Notes: generated from the letters alone by a model not told the origin. DNA of 64,000 nt from Labrenzia sp. OB1 (GCF_001624695.1 NZ_JSEP01000009.1:151988-215987), one strand, 5' to 3'; shown: positions 18,220-26,991, counted from the stretch's first letter. Translations and numbers: made by a program.

Positions 18220-18562
18220 GGCGGTCGGCTGACGCGGATGTGACCGATTTCTGTTCATAGTTCATGACAGATATGCGACGAGTGCACTTGGCGGAAAAGC
18301 GTTGCTTTTGAGCAATGTGATGAAAATTGGTGCTGGGTCGTCCACAAGATTCGGCTTTCGACGCAGAAATGGTATGTATCCCTTAAATCAATCTTGCTCC
18401 TATACTCATTGGTAACAGGGATTCGTCGGAGCAAGACGGAACCGGTTCGCTCCAAGGACCACAATGGGACGCGTTTTGCTCTTCCGGCATGGGACATTTC
18501 CCGGCGGTCCGCCCGGTTTTCCTGATCGGGTATTCGGCCCCGGCTCGAAAGGGAGTAGGCAC
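18220..18562. other. Intergenic region upstream of the YbjN gene
   Basis: No gene is supported. An in-frame ATG at 18464 would extend the YbjN gene, but the added sequence is Gly/Pro-rich and unlike the family. A TATACT hexamer near 18399 is a weak candidate -10. No hairpin terminator for the preceding small gene is visible. Confidence 0.4.
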
Positions 18563-19063
18563 ATGAGCCTCATCGAAATCGACTTCGAGCGACCTGGCAA
18601 TCCCGTTGACACAATAGAAACCTTCGCCGCTCTGAACGACTGGACATTCGAACGGTCGGACGACGACGAGATCACCATCTCCCTTGGCGGCAGCTGGTGC
18701 GACTATCATGTCTCTTTTTCGTGGATGGAAGATGTGGAGGCGCTGCATCTCGCCTGCGCTTTCGACCTCAAGGTCACGGAACCGCGCAAGACGGAAATCG
18801 TCCGTTTGCTGGCTCTTGTGAACGAACAGCTCTGGATGGGGCACTTCGATCTCTGGCACAAGGAGAACGTCGTCATGTTCCGCCAGTCGCTCATTCTGGC
18901 CGGAGGCGCGGAAGCCTCTTCGGCACAGATCGAGGCCATGCTGACGAATGCGCTTGAAAACTGCGAGCGTTTCTATCAGGCCTTCCAGTTCGTCGTCTGG
19001 GCCGGTCATTCAGCTTCCCAGGCGATGGATACGGCCTTGTTTGAAACCGCGGGAGAAGCATGA
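18563..19063 (+). CDS. YbjN domain-containing protein
   Basis: A 166-residue soluble protein with the YbjN fold, related to type III secretion chaperones: LIEIDFERPGNPVDTIETFAALNDW, then a beta sheet (DEITISLGGSWCDYHVSFSW) and LVNEQLWMGHFDLW followed by MFRQSLILAGG. GGAGTAGG precedes the ATG. It overlaps proC by 4 nt (ATGA), showing translational coupling. The YbjN-proC pairing is common in Rhizobiales, but the role of YbjN there is not established. Confidence 0.85.
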   Translation: MSLIEIDFERPGNPVDTIETFAALNDWTFERSDDDEITISLGGSWCDYHVSFSWMEDVEALHLACAFDLKVTEPRKTEIVRLLALVNEQLWMGHFDLWHKENVVMFRQSLILAGGAEASSAQIEAMLTNALENCERFYQAFQFVVWAGHSASQAMDTALFETAGEA

Positions 19064-19878
19064 GTTTTTCAAAAGAAAGGCCCTTCCTTCTTGTCGGAGC
19101 CGGCAAGATGGGAGGGGCAATGCTGTCGGGCTGGGTGGCGGAAGGGATAGACACGTCCGCCCTCATTGTATGCGATCCGAATGTGTCCGGACAAATGTCA
19201 GAGCTGCTTAAACAGTACGGCATCCGGCATGTCAGCGTCATTCCCGATGACTTGCGCGCGGGCATTGTGCTTGTTGCCGTCAAACCGCAGATGATGGACG
19301 ATGTCCTGCCTGCTCTTAAATCGGCGGTGACGCCGGATACACTCGTGCTTTCCATCGCCGCAGGGACCCCGGTCGCAAAATTCGAATCCGTGTTCGGGGC
19401 CGTACCGGTCTGCCGCTGCATGCCGAATACGCCGGCGATGGTCAAACGCGGTATTACCGCGGTTTTTCCGACGGCGTCTGTTTCCGAAGAGAGCAAGAAA
19501 GACGTTGACCGGCTTCTGGGGGCTATCGGGAAAGTGGTCTGGCTGGACAGCGAGAACCAGATCGACCTGGTCACCGGTGTCAGCGGTTCGGGCCCCGCCT
19601 ATGTGTTTTATCTCGCGGAAACGCTGAGCGAAGCAGGCAGGCAGGCCGGGCTTCCCGGTGATCTCGCCGACGAGCTCGCCATTGCCACGGTCTACGGCGC
19701 GGGCGAATTGATGCGCCTGTCCGGTGAGCATCCTTCTGTTCTGCGCAAGAATGTCACCAGCCCAAACGGAACGACGGCTGCGGCGCTGGAAGTTCTGATG
19801 GGACCTGGCGGCCTGCAGCCGATCATGACCGAGGCTGTTTCGGAGGCGGTCCGACGGGCGGAAGAACTCGCAGGCTGA
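19060..19878 (+). CDS. proC: Pyrroline-5-carboxylate reductase
   Basis: A 272-residue NAD(P)H-dependent enzyme for the last step of proline synthesis. The Rossmann start is FLLVGAGKMGGAMLSGW, then VLVAVKPQMMDDVL and CRCMPNTPAMVKRGIT. The C-terminal dimer domain carries the family signature (VTGVSGSGPAYVFYLAE, then VTSPNGTTAAALEVL). It is coupled to the upstream YbjN gene by a 4-nt overlap. The gene is followed by a 338-nt gap containing the first 108-bp repeat. Confidence 0.96.
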   Translation: MSFSKERPFLLVGAGKMGGAMLSGWVAEGIDTSALIVCDPNVSGQMSELLKQYGIRHVSVIPDDLRAGIVLVAVKPQMMDDVLPALKSAVTPDTLVLSIAAGTPVAKFESVFGAVPVCRCMPNTPAMVKRGITAVFPTASVSEESKKDVDRLLGAIGKVVWLDSENQIDLVTGVSGSGPAYVFYLAETLSEAGRQAGLPGDLADELAIATVYGAGELMRLSGEHPSVLRKNVTSPNGTTAAALEVLMGPGGLQPIMTEAVSEAVRRAEELAG

Positions 19879-20216
19879 TCCCGCTTGCGTGTCCGGTTTC
19901 CAACGGCAGCCGGTTCATGACTTGTGGCGCGGGGCCCGGCCGCATCTTGCAGGAAAGCAGTGCAGCGGCTGGCATTCTGGTTCCAGTCTTCTGCGAAGAA
20001 TGATTGCGCCAGGAATTTACCGGACCCGTGGCATGGTGACGCCCTTTCCTCCGGTGAGCAGGTTTCCTATCTTAGAAGTCGTCGCGTCAAATTGACTTCA
20101 GGAAATTGCCCCAAGGCATATGCAATTTAACTGCTGCCTCGAGCGTCTTCCTGAACCCATGAATCCGCTTAAACGCGACAGGCTCCAGCGGGGGCAGACA
20201 AACCGGAGACCGCTTC
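19879..20216. other. Intergenic region containing repeat copy A
   Basis: Besides the 108-bp repeat at 20077-20184 I see no gene. The first 190 bases contain short direct similarity to nothing else in the window. The TetR gene starts 32 nt after the repeat, so the repeat lies in its promoter or leader. Confidence 0.5.
20077..20184. repeat. 108-bp palindromic intergenic repeat, copy A
   Basis: The most diverged of four copies that align without gaps over 108 bp. It keeps the outer arms (GTCGCGT and AACGCGAC) and an exact inner pair, TTCAGGAA with TTCCTGAA, plus ATGAATCCGCTT near the end. Its apical stem is degenerate. It lies just upstream of the TetR-type gene. Confidence 0.85.
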
Positions 20217-20915
20217 ATGGCAACCGCAAAGACCAGGCAGAAAATCCTTCAGACGTTTTTGGAACTGTTGTCCGAGCATCCTTACGAGGATGTCTCGCTG
20301 CCGATGATTGCCGAGACGGCAAAGGTGAAGCTGTCGGAGATGCGCAGCGCCTATGCCTCGAAACTGCAGCTTGTCGCCGCCTTCGCGGAAAAGATCGACA
20401 CCACGGTTCTCGACGGGCTGGACGGGGACATGGGCGAACAGCCGCCGCGCGACCGGCTGTTCGATGTCCTGATGACACGAATTGACGCCCTTGCCTCGCA
20501 CAGGGAAGCCGTGCGGGCCCTGCATGCGGCGGCGCGGCACGATCCAGGTCTTGCTCTCGATTTCAACCGGCTGGAAGTGCGTTCCCAGAAATGGATGCTG
20601 ATTGCTGCCGGTATCGATGTTTCCGGTGTGAAAGCGACCATTGTCGGGCAGGCCCTGGCTGTCGCATTCGCCCGTGTGGTTGATGTCTGGCTTGATGAAG
20701 CCGATGAAGGCATGCCGCGCACGATGGCACGGCTCGACAAGGAGCTGGACAAGGGCTCCTCCTTCATGAAGCGTTTGAACGGTGTGGAGAGCCTCGCCCG
20801 GGGACTGCGTTCATTCCTCAGAAATGCGTCTTCGGGCAGGAAACGGCACGAGAGCCGGGATGACGAAGCGGATCCGGATTCAGGCGTTGAAGAAGAAGCT
20901 CCCGCGCGTGCCTGA
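20217..20915 (+). CDS. TetR-family transcriptional regulator
   Basis: A 232-residue regulator with an N-terminal helix-turn-helix (RQKILQTFLELLSEHPYEDVSLPMIAETAKVKLSEMRSAY), though the recognition helix differs from the usual GVS-xGTLY pattern. An all-helical C-terminal domain follows, with RDRLFDVLMTRIDALASHREAVRAL. It ends in a charged disordered tail (RKRHESRDDEADPDSG). The start is the first ATG after repeat copy A. It precedes csaA on the same strand, separated by 212 nt that contain repeat copy B. Target and ligand are unknown. Confidence 0.78.
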   Translation: MATAKTRQKILQTFLELLSEHPYEDVSLPMIAETAKVKLSEMRSAYASKLQLVAAFAEKIDTTVLDGLDGDMGEQPPRDRLFDVLMTRIDALASHREAVRALHAAARHDPGLALDFNRLEVRSQKWMLIAAGIDVSGVKATIVGQALAVAFARVVDVWLDEADEGMPRTMARLDKELDKGSSFMKRLNGVESLARGLRSFLRNASSGRKRHESRDDEADPDSGVEEEAPARA

Positions 20916-20998
20916 CAGCCGTTGAACCGGTCAAAGGCCTTTAAAAGGGAATGCCGCGCTTGCGCGGTCCACCCTGACCGGTCATGTTTCGCTTCGCA

Positions 20999-21106
20999 GC
21001 ATGTCGCGCTGAATTGACTTCAGGAAATCGCCCGTATGCATTTGCCAGGCAAAGGCTGCATCGCGAGTCTGCCTGAACCGATGAATCCGCTTGAACGCGA
21101 CACGCT
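20999..21106. repeat. 108-bp palindromic intergenic repeat, copy B
   Basis: Gap-free match to copies A, C and D. Outer arms GTCGCG and CGCGAC; apical hairpin GCATTTGC, loop CAG, GCAAAGGC. The loop differs from copies C and D while the stem pairing is largely kept. It ends 21 nt before the csaA start codon, so it would be transcribed as part of the csaA leader. Confidence 0.9.
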
Positions 21107-21127
21107 CCAATGCAAAAGGATGTTTTC

Positions 21128-21469
21128 GTGAGCGACCAGATCAGTTTTGATGATTTTCTGAAAGTGGATGTACGCGTCGGGCGCATTGTCGAAGCCGAGG
21201 ATTTTCCCGAGGCGCGCAAGCCCGCCTACAAGATGCGGATCGACTTTGGCCCGGATATCGGCGTCAAGAAAACCTCCGCGCAGATCACGAAGCACTACAC
21301 GCCGGAAGAACTGGTCGGCAAGCTGGTGATGGCGGTGGTCAATTTTCCGCCGCGCCAGATCGGTCCCGTCATGTCCGAGGTTCTCACCCTCGGCGTTCCG
21401 GACGCGGACGGCGAAGTGGTCCTGCTGACCCCGGACAAGGACGTGCCGATCGGCGGTCGGCTTTATTAG
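21128..21469 (+). CDS. csaA: CsaA/Trbp111-type tRNA-binding protein
   Basis: A 113-residue single-domain OB-fold protein: ISFDDFLKVDVRVGRIVEAE, PEARKPAYKMRIDFGP, KKTSAQITKHYT and AVVNFPPRQIGPVMSEVLTLG. It matches the bacterial CsaA/Trbp111 family, homodimers that bind tRNA and have been linked to protein export as chaperones. GTG 21128 is chosen because AAAGGA (21115-21120) has 7-nt spacing; an ATG at 21110 directly follows repeat B and has no binding site of its own. Repeat copies B and C bracket the gene on both sides. Confidence 0.92.
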   Translation: MSDQISFDDFLKVDVRVGRIVEAEDFPEARKPAYKMRIDFGPDIGVKKTSAQITKHYTPEELVGKLVMAVVNFPPRQIGPVMSEVLTLGVPDADGEVVLLTPDKDVPIGGRLY

Positions 21470-21470
21470 C

Positions 21471-21578
21471 GCCTGTCGCGTTTAATTGAATTCAGGAAAC
21501 CACCCGAACGCATTTGCAATGCAAACGCTGCCTCGGGCGTTTTCCAGAATAGGTGAATCCGTCTAAACGCGACACGCT
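21471..21578. repeat. 108-bp palindromic intergenic repeat, copy C
   Basis: Gap-free match to the other copies and the best palindrome at the ends: outer arms of ten exact pairs, GTCGCGTTTA with TAAACGCGAC. The apical hairpin is GCATTTGC, loop AAT, GCAAACGC, with CCCGA/TCGGG below it. It starts just after the csaA stop and ends 20 nt before the stop of the convergent histidine kinase gene. Confidence 0.92.
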
Positions 21579-21597
21579 TTAGGGCGCGGGAACGGCT

Positions 21598-23013
21598 CTA
21601 CGCCGGCACCCTCAGTCTTGTCCTCAACCCTCCGAGCGGGCTGTCTTCCAGGTAGAGCTCGCCGCCGTGGCCGCGGGCGATGTCGCGGGCGATCGCAAGG
21701 CCGAGGCCACTGCCGGTCTGGTCCTGGTTGCGGGCCAGGTCCAGCCGGTGAAACGCCCGGAAGGCCATATCGCGCTGATCTTCGGGAATGCCGGGGCCGT
21801 CATCGTCAATGGTGATGACAAGCCAGTTTCCCTCGATCCCGGCAGAAATCTCGACCTGGCTGCCGTATTTACAGGCGTTGGTGACGAGGTTGGCGAGACA
21901 GCGTTTCATCGAAATGCGTTTCACTTCGACGTCCAGAGGCCCTTCGGTGCGGGTCGTCACGGAATATCCGGAGATTTCGGCTTCCTCTTCCAGTTCCTCA
22001 AGAAGAAGTGCGATGTCGGTCTTCTGGACCTCTTCGTCGCCGTCGCCGCTGGCAAAGGCGAGATAATCCTCCAGCATGTGGCTCATCTCGTCGACGTCCT
22101 TGCGCATGGCATCGCTTTCAGGGGTTTCGTCCAGAAAGGCAAGCTGCAATCGCAGGCGCGTCAGGATGGTCCTCAGATCATGGCTCACACCGGCCAGCAT
22201 CGTCGTGCGCTGCTCGATCTGACGTTCGATGCGGCGGCGCATGTCGATGAAAGCCAGGCTGGCGCGGCGGACCTCGCGGGCGCCGCTGGCCCGGAAATCC
22301 GCAGCCGGGCGGCCCCTGCCGAAAGCCTCAGCGGCATTGGCCAGACGGATGATCGGGCGGATCTGGTTGCGCAGGAAGAGCAGGGCGATAATCACCAGAA
22401 CAAGCGAGGTGGAGAACATCCAGACCAGGAAGATATGCGAATTGGAGGCATAGGTCTGGCTGCGCCGTGTGAAAATCCTCAGGATGGAATCGGAGAGCTG
22501 AATGCGGATTTCCACAAAACGGGAGCGGCCGACCGTATCGATCCAGAAGGGTTTGCCGATCCTTTGGCTGATGGCAAGGCTCAGTTCCTGGTCGATGACA
22601 TCGAAGAACGGTTTGGGCGTGGGAGGCGGCAGCGGTTCCAGCGGCATGACGGTCATTGACATGCCGAGCGCACGTGAGGCGAGCTCCTCGACCTTGCGGT
22701 TGTCGTCATCCTGCGGATAATTTTCCAGCACGAAAACAACGGCTGCGATCTCCCGGACCACCGCTTCCGACATCCGGCGCGAAACCAGCTGATAGTGACG
22801 CTCCATGAAGACGAAAACCAGGACCGACTGGAGGATCACGATGGGGGCAAGGATGATCAGAAACGTCCGGGTGAAAAGACCCTTCGGCATGATCCGGTAC
22901 ATCAACCGGGAAAATACCCGGTAAGCGCCGACAAACGGCTTCAGGAGAAAGGTGAGGGACTTCAGGTGACGGCTTTCCTGAAAACGCCTGAGCAAGGTTT
23001 CTTTTTCCGCCAT
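21598..23013 (-). CDS. Sensor histidine kinase, OmpR-partner type
   Basis: A 471-residue inner-membrane kinase. Helix 1 lies near residues 48-70 (TRTFLIILAPIVILQSVLVFVF), a periplasmic domain follows, and helix 2 near 195-215 leads into HAMP. The phosphoacceptor helix is LAGVSHDLRTILTRLRLQL, with His near residue 277. The Pro of the usual HDLRTPLT is Ile, a change I have the impression is common in this alphaproteobacterial subgroup. The ATPase domain has NLVTNACKYG (N box), DDDGPGIPEDQ and GSGLGLAIARDIA. It lies 4 nt downstream of its response regulator. The group resembles PetR-linked or FeuPQ-type systems; the stimulus is unknown. Confidence 0.9.
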   Translation of the reverse strand: MAEKETLLRRFQESRHLKSLTFLLKPFVGAYRVFSRLMYRIMPKGLFTRTFLIILAPIVILQSVLVFVFMERHYQLVSRRMSEAVVREIAAVVFVLENYPQDDDNRKVEELASRALGMSMTVMPLEPLPPPTPKPFFDVIDQELSLAISQRIGKPFWIDTVGRSRFVEIRIQLSDSILRIFTRRSQTYASNSHIFLVWMFSTSLVLVIIALLFLRNQIRPIIRLANAAEAFGRGRPAADFRASGAREVRRASLAFIDMRRRIERQIEQRTTMLAGVSHDLRTILTRLRLQLAFLDETPESDAMRKDVDEMSHMLEDYLAFASGDGDEEVQKTDIALLLEELEEEAEISGYSVTTRTEGPLDVEVKRISMKRCLANLVTNACKYGSQVEISAGIEGNWLVITIDDDGPGIPEDQRDMAFRAFHRLDLARNQDQTGSGLGLAIARDIARGHGGELYLEDSPLGGLRTRLRVPA

Positions 23014-23017
23014 GGGG

Positions 23018-23716
23018 TCAGTCGCAGGCCAGCCGGTAGCCTATGCCCCGGACTGTCTGCAGATAAACCGGATTGCCCGGATCGGTTTCAATCTTGCGCC
23101 GCAGACGATTGATCTGCACGTCCACGGTGCGTTCGCCGAGACCGCTGTCGTCGCCGACAATCTTGTGCCGGGGCACCGTTGCGCCGGGCTGTTCGGCAAA
23201 TATCGACAGAATCTGTTTTTCCCGATCCGTCAGACGCACTGGGTTGTCGCCGTTTTTCAGTTCCCCCCGGCCGGCATTGTAGGAAAACGGGCCGAAGTGG
23301 ATTTCCTCCCTGGCGACAACCGGCTGCTGGTTTCCGCGCCGCAGGATGGCCGCGATCCGCAACATCAGTTCGCGAGGTTCGAAGGGCTTGGCGAGATAAT
23401 CGTCCACGCCGGCCTCCAGACCGGCTATTCTGTCGGGAGCATCGGATCTGGCTGTCAGCATCAGGATCGGAACCTGGGAGTCCTTTCGCAGCGAACCTGC
23501 AAGCTCCAGCCCGCTTTCGCCCGGCATCATCACGTCCAGGATGATCAGGTCGAACTCCAGGCCTGACAGACACTTGCGCGCTTCGGCGGAATTGGCTGCT
23601 GTGGATACACGGAAGCCATTGTCCTTGAGCAGCCTGGAAAGCAGATCCCTGATCCGTTTGTCGTCGTCTACCAGGAGAATGTGGTTGGCGTTGTCGTCGG
23701 GCACCTGAACGTTCAT
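23018..23716 (-). CDS. OmpR-family response regulator (PetR-like)
   Basis: A 232-residue regulator: receiver domain with acidic pocket LLVDDDKRIR, phospho-Asp near residue 61 (LIILDVMMPGESG) and the switch Lys in DDYLAKPFEPRE. The OmpR/PhoB winged helix at the C-terminus includes VRLTDREKQILSIF, ERTVDVQINRLRRKIE and YLQTVRGIGYRL. It is encoded upstream of the kinase with a 4-nt gap and downstream of a MarR-type gene. The same three-gene order is known from the PetP-PetR locus of Rhodobacter and from rhizobia, hence the comparison. Confidence 0.9.
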   Translation of the reverse strand: MNVQVPDDNANHILLVDDDKRIRDLLSRLLKDNGFRVSTAANSAEARKCLSGLEFDLIILDVMMPGESGLELAGSLRKDSQVPILMLTARSDAPDRIAGLEAGVDDYLAKPFEPRELMLRIAAILRRGNQQPVVAREEIHFGPFSYNAGRGELKNGDNPVRLTDREKQILSIFAEQPGATVPRHKIVGDDSGLGERTVDVQINRLRRKIETDPGNPVYLQTVRGIGYRLACD

Positions 23717-23787
23717 TTCGGTCGTCTCGTCCCCATGGGTGGTGTCAGGATTGCGTTTGCCGGCTCAACGAACGGACATTGACCCTT

Positions 23788-24348
23788 TTATCTGTCTCTC
23801 AGATCGAAGGAACTGCGGATAAGCTTCAGGATGTCTGGCCGGGCATCGGGATCGATCATCTGCAAGAGAAACCTGCGGATGGTTTCCTCACTGCCATCAG
23901 GCAGGCCAATTAGGGCGCGTTCAAGGCGCTTTTGCTGCAAACGCGTGAGATCGACCGCAAGCCCATGACCTGTTTCAGTGGTGTAGAGAAGCCGCTGGCG
24001 ACGGTCGTGGCTGCCCTCGCGCTGCTCGATGATTCCGGCATCCACCAGTTGTTTCAGCACTCTTCCGAGGCTTTGCTTGGTGATCCCCAGAATACCGAGA
24101 AGATCCGTGACCATGATGCCGGGGTTCCGCTCCACGAAATGGAGAACCCTGTGATGGGCCCGGCCGAATTCGAATTTGGCCAGCACTTCGTCCGGGTCGC
24201 CGGTGAAATCGCGATAGGCAAAGAACAAAAGTTCAACAAGGTCATAGGGCAATGCGTCATCGCCGGTTGCCTCGCCGCTGTCCGGCAGATCTGGGCCATT
24301 TTCCCGCAGAGGGGAGGAGGGCGTGTTTTTGAAATTTACGTCAGCCAT
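23788..24348 (-). CDS. MarR-family regulator (PetP-like)
   Basis: A 186-residue protein with a disordered start and a MarR winged helix: FEFGRAHHRVLHFVERNPGIMVTDLLGILGITKQSLGRVLKQLVDAGII, followed by the wing EQREGSHDRRQRLLYTT. The C-terminal dimer helices end with IRSSFDLRDR. It is the first gene of the minus-strand group MarR, OmpR-type regulator, kinase, and is divergent from ilvE. The roughly 240-nt gap between them could host its operator; a TTGACT sequence lies at its start codon side (about 24350). Confidence 0.85.
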   Translation of the reverse strand: MADVNFKNTPSSPLRENGPDLPDSGEATGDDALPYDLVELLFFAYRDFTGDPDEVLAKFEFGRAHHRVLHFVERNPGIMVTDLLGILGITKQSLGRVLKQLVDAGIIEQREGSHDRRQRLLYTTETGHGLAVDLTRLQQKRLERALIGLPDGSEETIRRFLLQMIDPDARPDILKLIRSSFDLRDR

Positions 24349-24591
24349 ATTGACTTAATTCTGATCGATTGTTACTTGTTAGCATCCGTGAACGAAATGA
24401 TCGGTCTTTCTGATGCATTTTTGCGCACCAGATGATAAACGAATCCGATCACGAACCCTGCGGATATCAGGATACCGATAGTTGGCGTGCTGTGCAAAAG
24501 ATACAGCGGTGAAGCAGGCGCAAGTGTTTGGCGCTATTTGCCTCTGCAGTGGAAAACAATAAACGCTCTCAGAGCGGGCGGGAGATGAAAG

Positions 24592-25494
24592 ATGGCCGGA
24601 ACGCCTTTTGATCAGCTCAGTGGAGACATCTGGTACGACGGCACCTTCGTGCCGTGGGCGGACGCGAAACTGCATGTGCTCAGCCACGGGCTGCATTATG
24701 GCAGCAGCGTGTTTGAAGGCGAGCGCGCCTACGGGGGGCGGATCTTCAAGTCTGAAGACCATACCGTGCGCCTGCTGGAATCCGGCCGCATGCTCGGCTT
24801 CGAGATCCCCTGGACCGCCGAGCAGATCAATGCGGCCAAGGAAGAGACCCTGGCGCGGATGAACCTCGCGGATGCCTATATCCGTCCGGTCGCCTGGCGC
24901 GGCAGCGAGATGATGGGCATTTCCGCGCAGAAGAACACCATTCACCTGGCTATCGCGGCATGGGAGTGGCCGAGCTATTTCGCACCGGAGGAACGGTTGA
25001 AGGGGATCCGGCTGGACATGGCCGACTACCGCCGTCCCGATCCGAAAACAGCTCCCTACAAGGCCAAGGCTGCCGGTCTTTACATGATCTGCACCATCTC
25101 CAAACATGCAGCCGAGGCCAAGGGCTATACGGATGCGCTGATGCTGGACTGGCGCGGACAGGTCGCGGAAGCGACCGGCGCCAATGTGTTCTTCATCAAG
25201 GACGGCAAGATCCACACGCCGACGCCCGATTGCTTCCTGAACGGGATCACCCGCCAGACGGTCATCGGTCTTGCCAAGGATCGCGGCATCGACGTGATCG
25301 AACGGGTGATCATGCCTGAGGAGCTTCCGGATTTCGAACAGTGCTTCGTCACCGGCACCGCCGCGGAGGTCACGCCGGTCTCGGAGATCGCCGGAAACCG
25401 CTACGAAGTCGGCGAGATCATCAAAACGCTCATGGAAGACTACGATACCGCCGTTCGGCCGCAAGCTCCGGCGCTGCAGGCCGTCGCCGGCTGA
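24592..25494 (+). CDS. ilvE: Branched-chain amino acid aminotransferase
   Basis: A 300-residue PLP enzyme of fold type IV that interconverts Leu, Ile and Val with their keto acids. Visible motifs: DAKLHVLSHGLHYGSSVFEGERAY, then YIRPVAWRG, the PLP-Lys segment APYKAKAAGLYM, EATGANVFFIKDG and FVTGTAAEVTPVSEI. GGGAG lies upstream of ATG 24592. It is flanked by a strong terminator. In Rhizobiales it is regularly next to this MarR/OmpR group, which may reflect shared control or just conserved synteny. Confidence 0.95.
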   Translation: MAGTPFDQLSGDIWYDGTFVPWADAKLHVLSHGLHYGSSVFEGERAYGGRIFKSEDHTVRLLESGRMLGFEIPWTAEQINAAKEETLARMNLADAYIRPVAWRGSEMMGISAQKNTIHLAIAAWEWPSYFAPEERLKGIRLDMADYRRPDPKTAPYKAKAAGLYMICTISKHAAEAKGYTDALMLDWRGQVAEATGANVFFIKDGKIHTPTPDCFLNGITRQTVIGLAKDRGIDVIERVIMPEELPDFEQCFVTGTAAEVTPVSEIAGNRYEVGEIIKTLMEDYDTAVRPQAPALQAVAG

Positions 25495-25520
25495 ACGGAA
25501 ATCCTTGAAAATCTCGGACG

Positions 25521-25550
25521 AAAGGCGGGCATGAGCCCGCCTTTTTTGTT
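25521..25550 (+). terminator. Rho-independent terminator after ilvE
   Basis: Stem AAAGGCGGGC with GCCCGCCTTT around an ATGA loop, ten pairs, followed by a run of T. It lies between the convergent ilvE and Bcr/CflA genes. On the minus strand only three T follow, so it acts mainly on ilvE. Confidence 0.85.
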
Positions 25551-25561
25551 GTTGCCGTTAC

Positions 25562-26893
25562 TTAGTCTTCATGTGCCTGGGCTGCCCCGTGTTCCGTTGC
25601 CCCACGTTCCGTTGCATGGAACATGCGTCCGCGTTCGGCGTAAAGAATGCAGCCGATGGCGCACAGGCCGTAGACCATATAGGACAGCCCCAGGGGCTCG
25701 GTCGTCCCGTCGAAGAGCTGCCCCATGACGTACCCCAGAAGCGCGCCCCCCAGGGTGCTGATGAAACCGATCACGGAAGAGGCGGTTCCGGCAATGGCCC
25801 CGAGCGGCTCCATGGCCATGGTGTTGAAATTCGCACCGATGAAACCGAACGTCGTCATGATGACGGTCACCAGCACCAGAAAGACCCAGAAGTTCTCGTA
25901 GCCGAGCAGGGCAAGCACATAAATCGCCAGTCCCACCAAGGTATAGGCCACCGTGGCGGTGTGCGAGAGACGGCGCATGCCGATGGCTTCCACGAGCTGG
26001 GAGTTCATGAAAGAGGCCACGGCCATGGTTACGGCGATGACGGCAAAAACGATCGGGAACAGCGTTCCCAGGCCGAAGATGTCGACAAAGATCTGCTGGG
26101 ACATGGCCAGAAAGGAAAACAGACCTCCGAAAATGAATGCCGTGCCGACGGTGTATCCGAGACTGACGCGCGTCGTCAGCGCCAGCAGGTAAGCGCTGGT
26201 GATCGTGGAAACCACCAGAGGGCGCCGGTTTTCCGGTTCCAGGGTTTCCGGCAGGCGCAGGCCCGACCATACCAGCATCGCCACGCCGGAAATCAGCAGC
26301 AGGGCGAAGATCCAGTGCCAACCAGCCACAAGCAAGATGGCCTGGCCGATGGATGGCGCGATCACGGGTACGGACATGAAGACCATCATGACGAGGGACA
26401 TGACCTTGCCCATGCGTCTTCCGGTATAACAATCGCGGACAATGGAGAGCGCGGTCACCCGCGCCGCGGCACAACCGATGCCCTGGGTGAGGCGGGCGAT
26501 CAGCAACTGGTCGAGGTCCACTGCGAAGATGCAGACTATACTCGCGAGGCTGTAGAGCGCGAGGCCGCCAATCAAAACCTTTCGCCGGCCGACGGCGTCC
26601 GCGACCGGGCCGAAAAACAGCTGTCCGCCGCCAAAGCCGATCAGGTAGACGAGGAGAATAAGCTGCCGGTCATTGTCCTGGGCTATGTCCAGCGCACCGG
26701 CGATGGCCGGCAGGGCCGGAAGCATCACGTCGATCGCCATGGCGTTCAACGCCATGATCATTGCGATGATTGCCACGAATTCCGCAAATGGAATGCCGGG
26801 CTCGCGCAGGACTTCGCTGTAACCGCGAGCTTGCGATCGTGTAGCCGCCGAACGGGCAGGCGGGGTGCCGGAAATGTCTTCTTCGTGTTTCAC
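25562..26893 (-). CDS. MFS multidrug transporter, Bcr/CflA family
   Basis: A 443-residue 12-helix drug:proton antiporter. The first helix is MIMALNAMAIDVMLPALPAIA, and the loop between helices 2 and 3 reads GPVADAVGRRKVLIGGLALY (motif A). Motif C-like GWHWIFALLLISG follows helix 5. Both are typical of the bicyclomycin/chloramphenicol resistance group. The first 30 residues are hydrophilic and poorly conserved, so the true start could be further in. It stands alone between ilvE and the moaE group; no adjacent regulator is seen. Confidence 0.88.
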   Translation of the reverse strand: MKHEEDISGTPPARSAATRSQARGYSEVLREPGIPFAEFVAIIAMIMALNAMAIDVMLPALPAIAGALDIAQDNDRQLILLVYLIGFGGGQLFFGPVADAVGRRKVLIGGLALYSLASIVCIFAVDLDQLLIARLTQGIGCAAARVTALSIVRDCYTGRRMGKVMSLVMMVFMSVPVIAPSIGQAILLVAGWHWIFALLLISGVAMLVWSGLRLPETLEPENRRPLVVSTITSAYLLALTTRVSLGYTVGTAFIFGGLFSFLAMSQQIFVDIFGLGTLFPIVFAVIAVTMAVASFMNSQLVEAIGMRRLSHTATVAYTLVGLAIYVLALLGYENFWVFLVLVTVIMTTFGFIGANFNTMAMEPLGAIAGTASSVIGFISTLGGALLGYVMGQLFDGTTEPLGLSYMVYGLCAIGCILYAERGRMFHATERGATEHGAAQAHED

Positions 26894-26991
26894 GTAATTG
26901 GGACCAATTCGAAAGGGCAGAACGCTGCAAAGCGTCAGGGAGGGTATTGAAAGGCAATAATGTCAGGCGTTGAAAAGCAGGTGTGTCCGGT

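Noticed and set aside
22182..22200. Histidine kinase with the usual Pro of HDLRTPLT replaced by Ile, considered a defect
   Set aside because: All catalytic boxes are intact, and I have the impression that this substitution is common in the alphaproteobacterial kinases of this type, so it is likely a subfamily trait.
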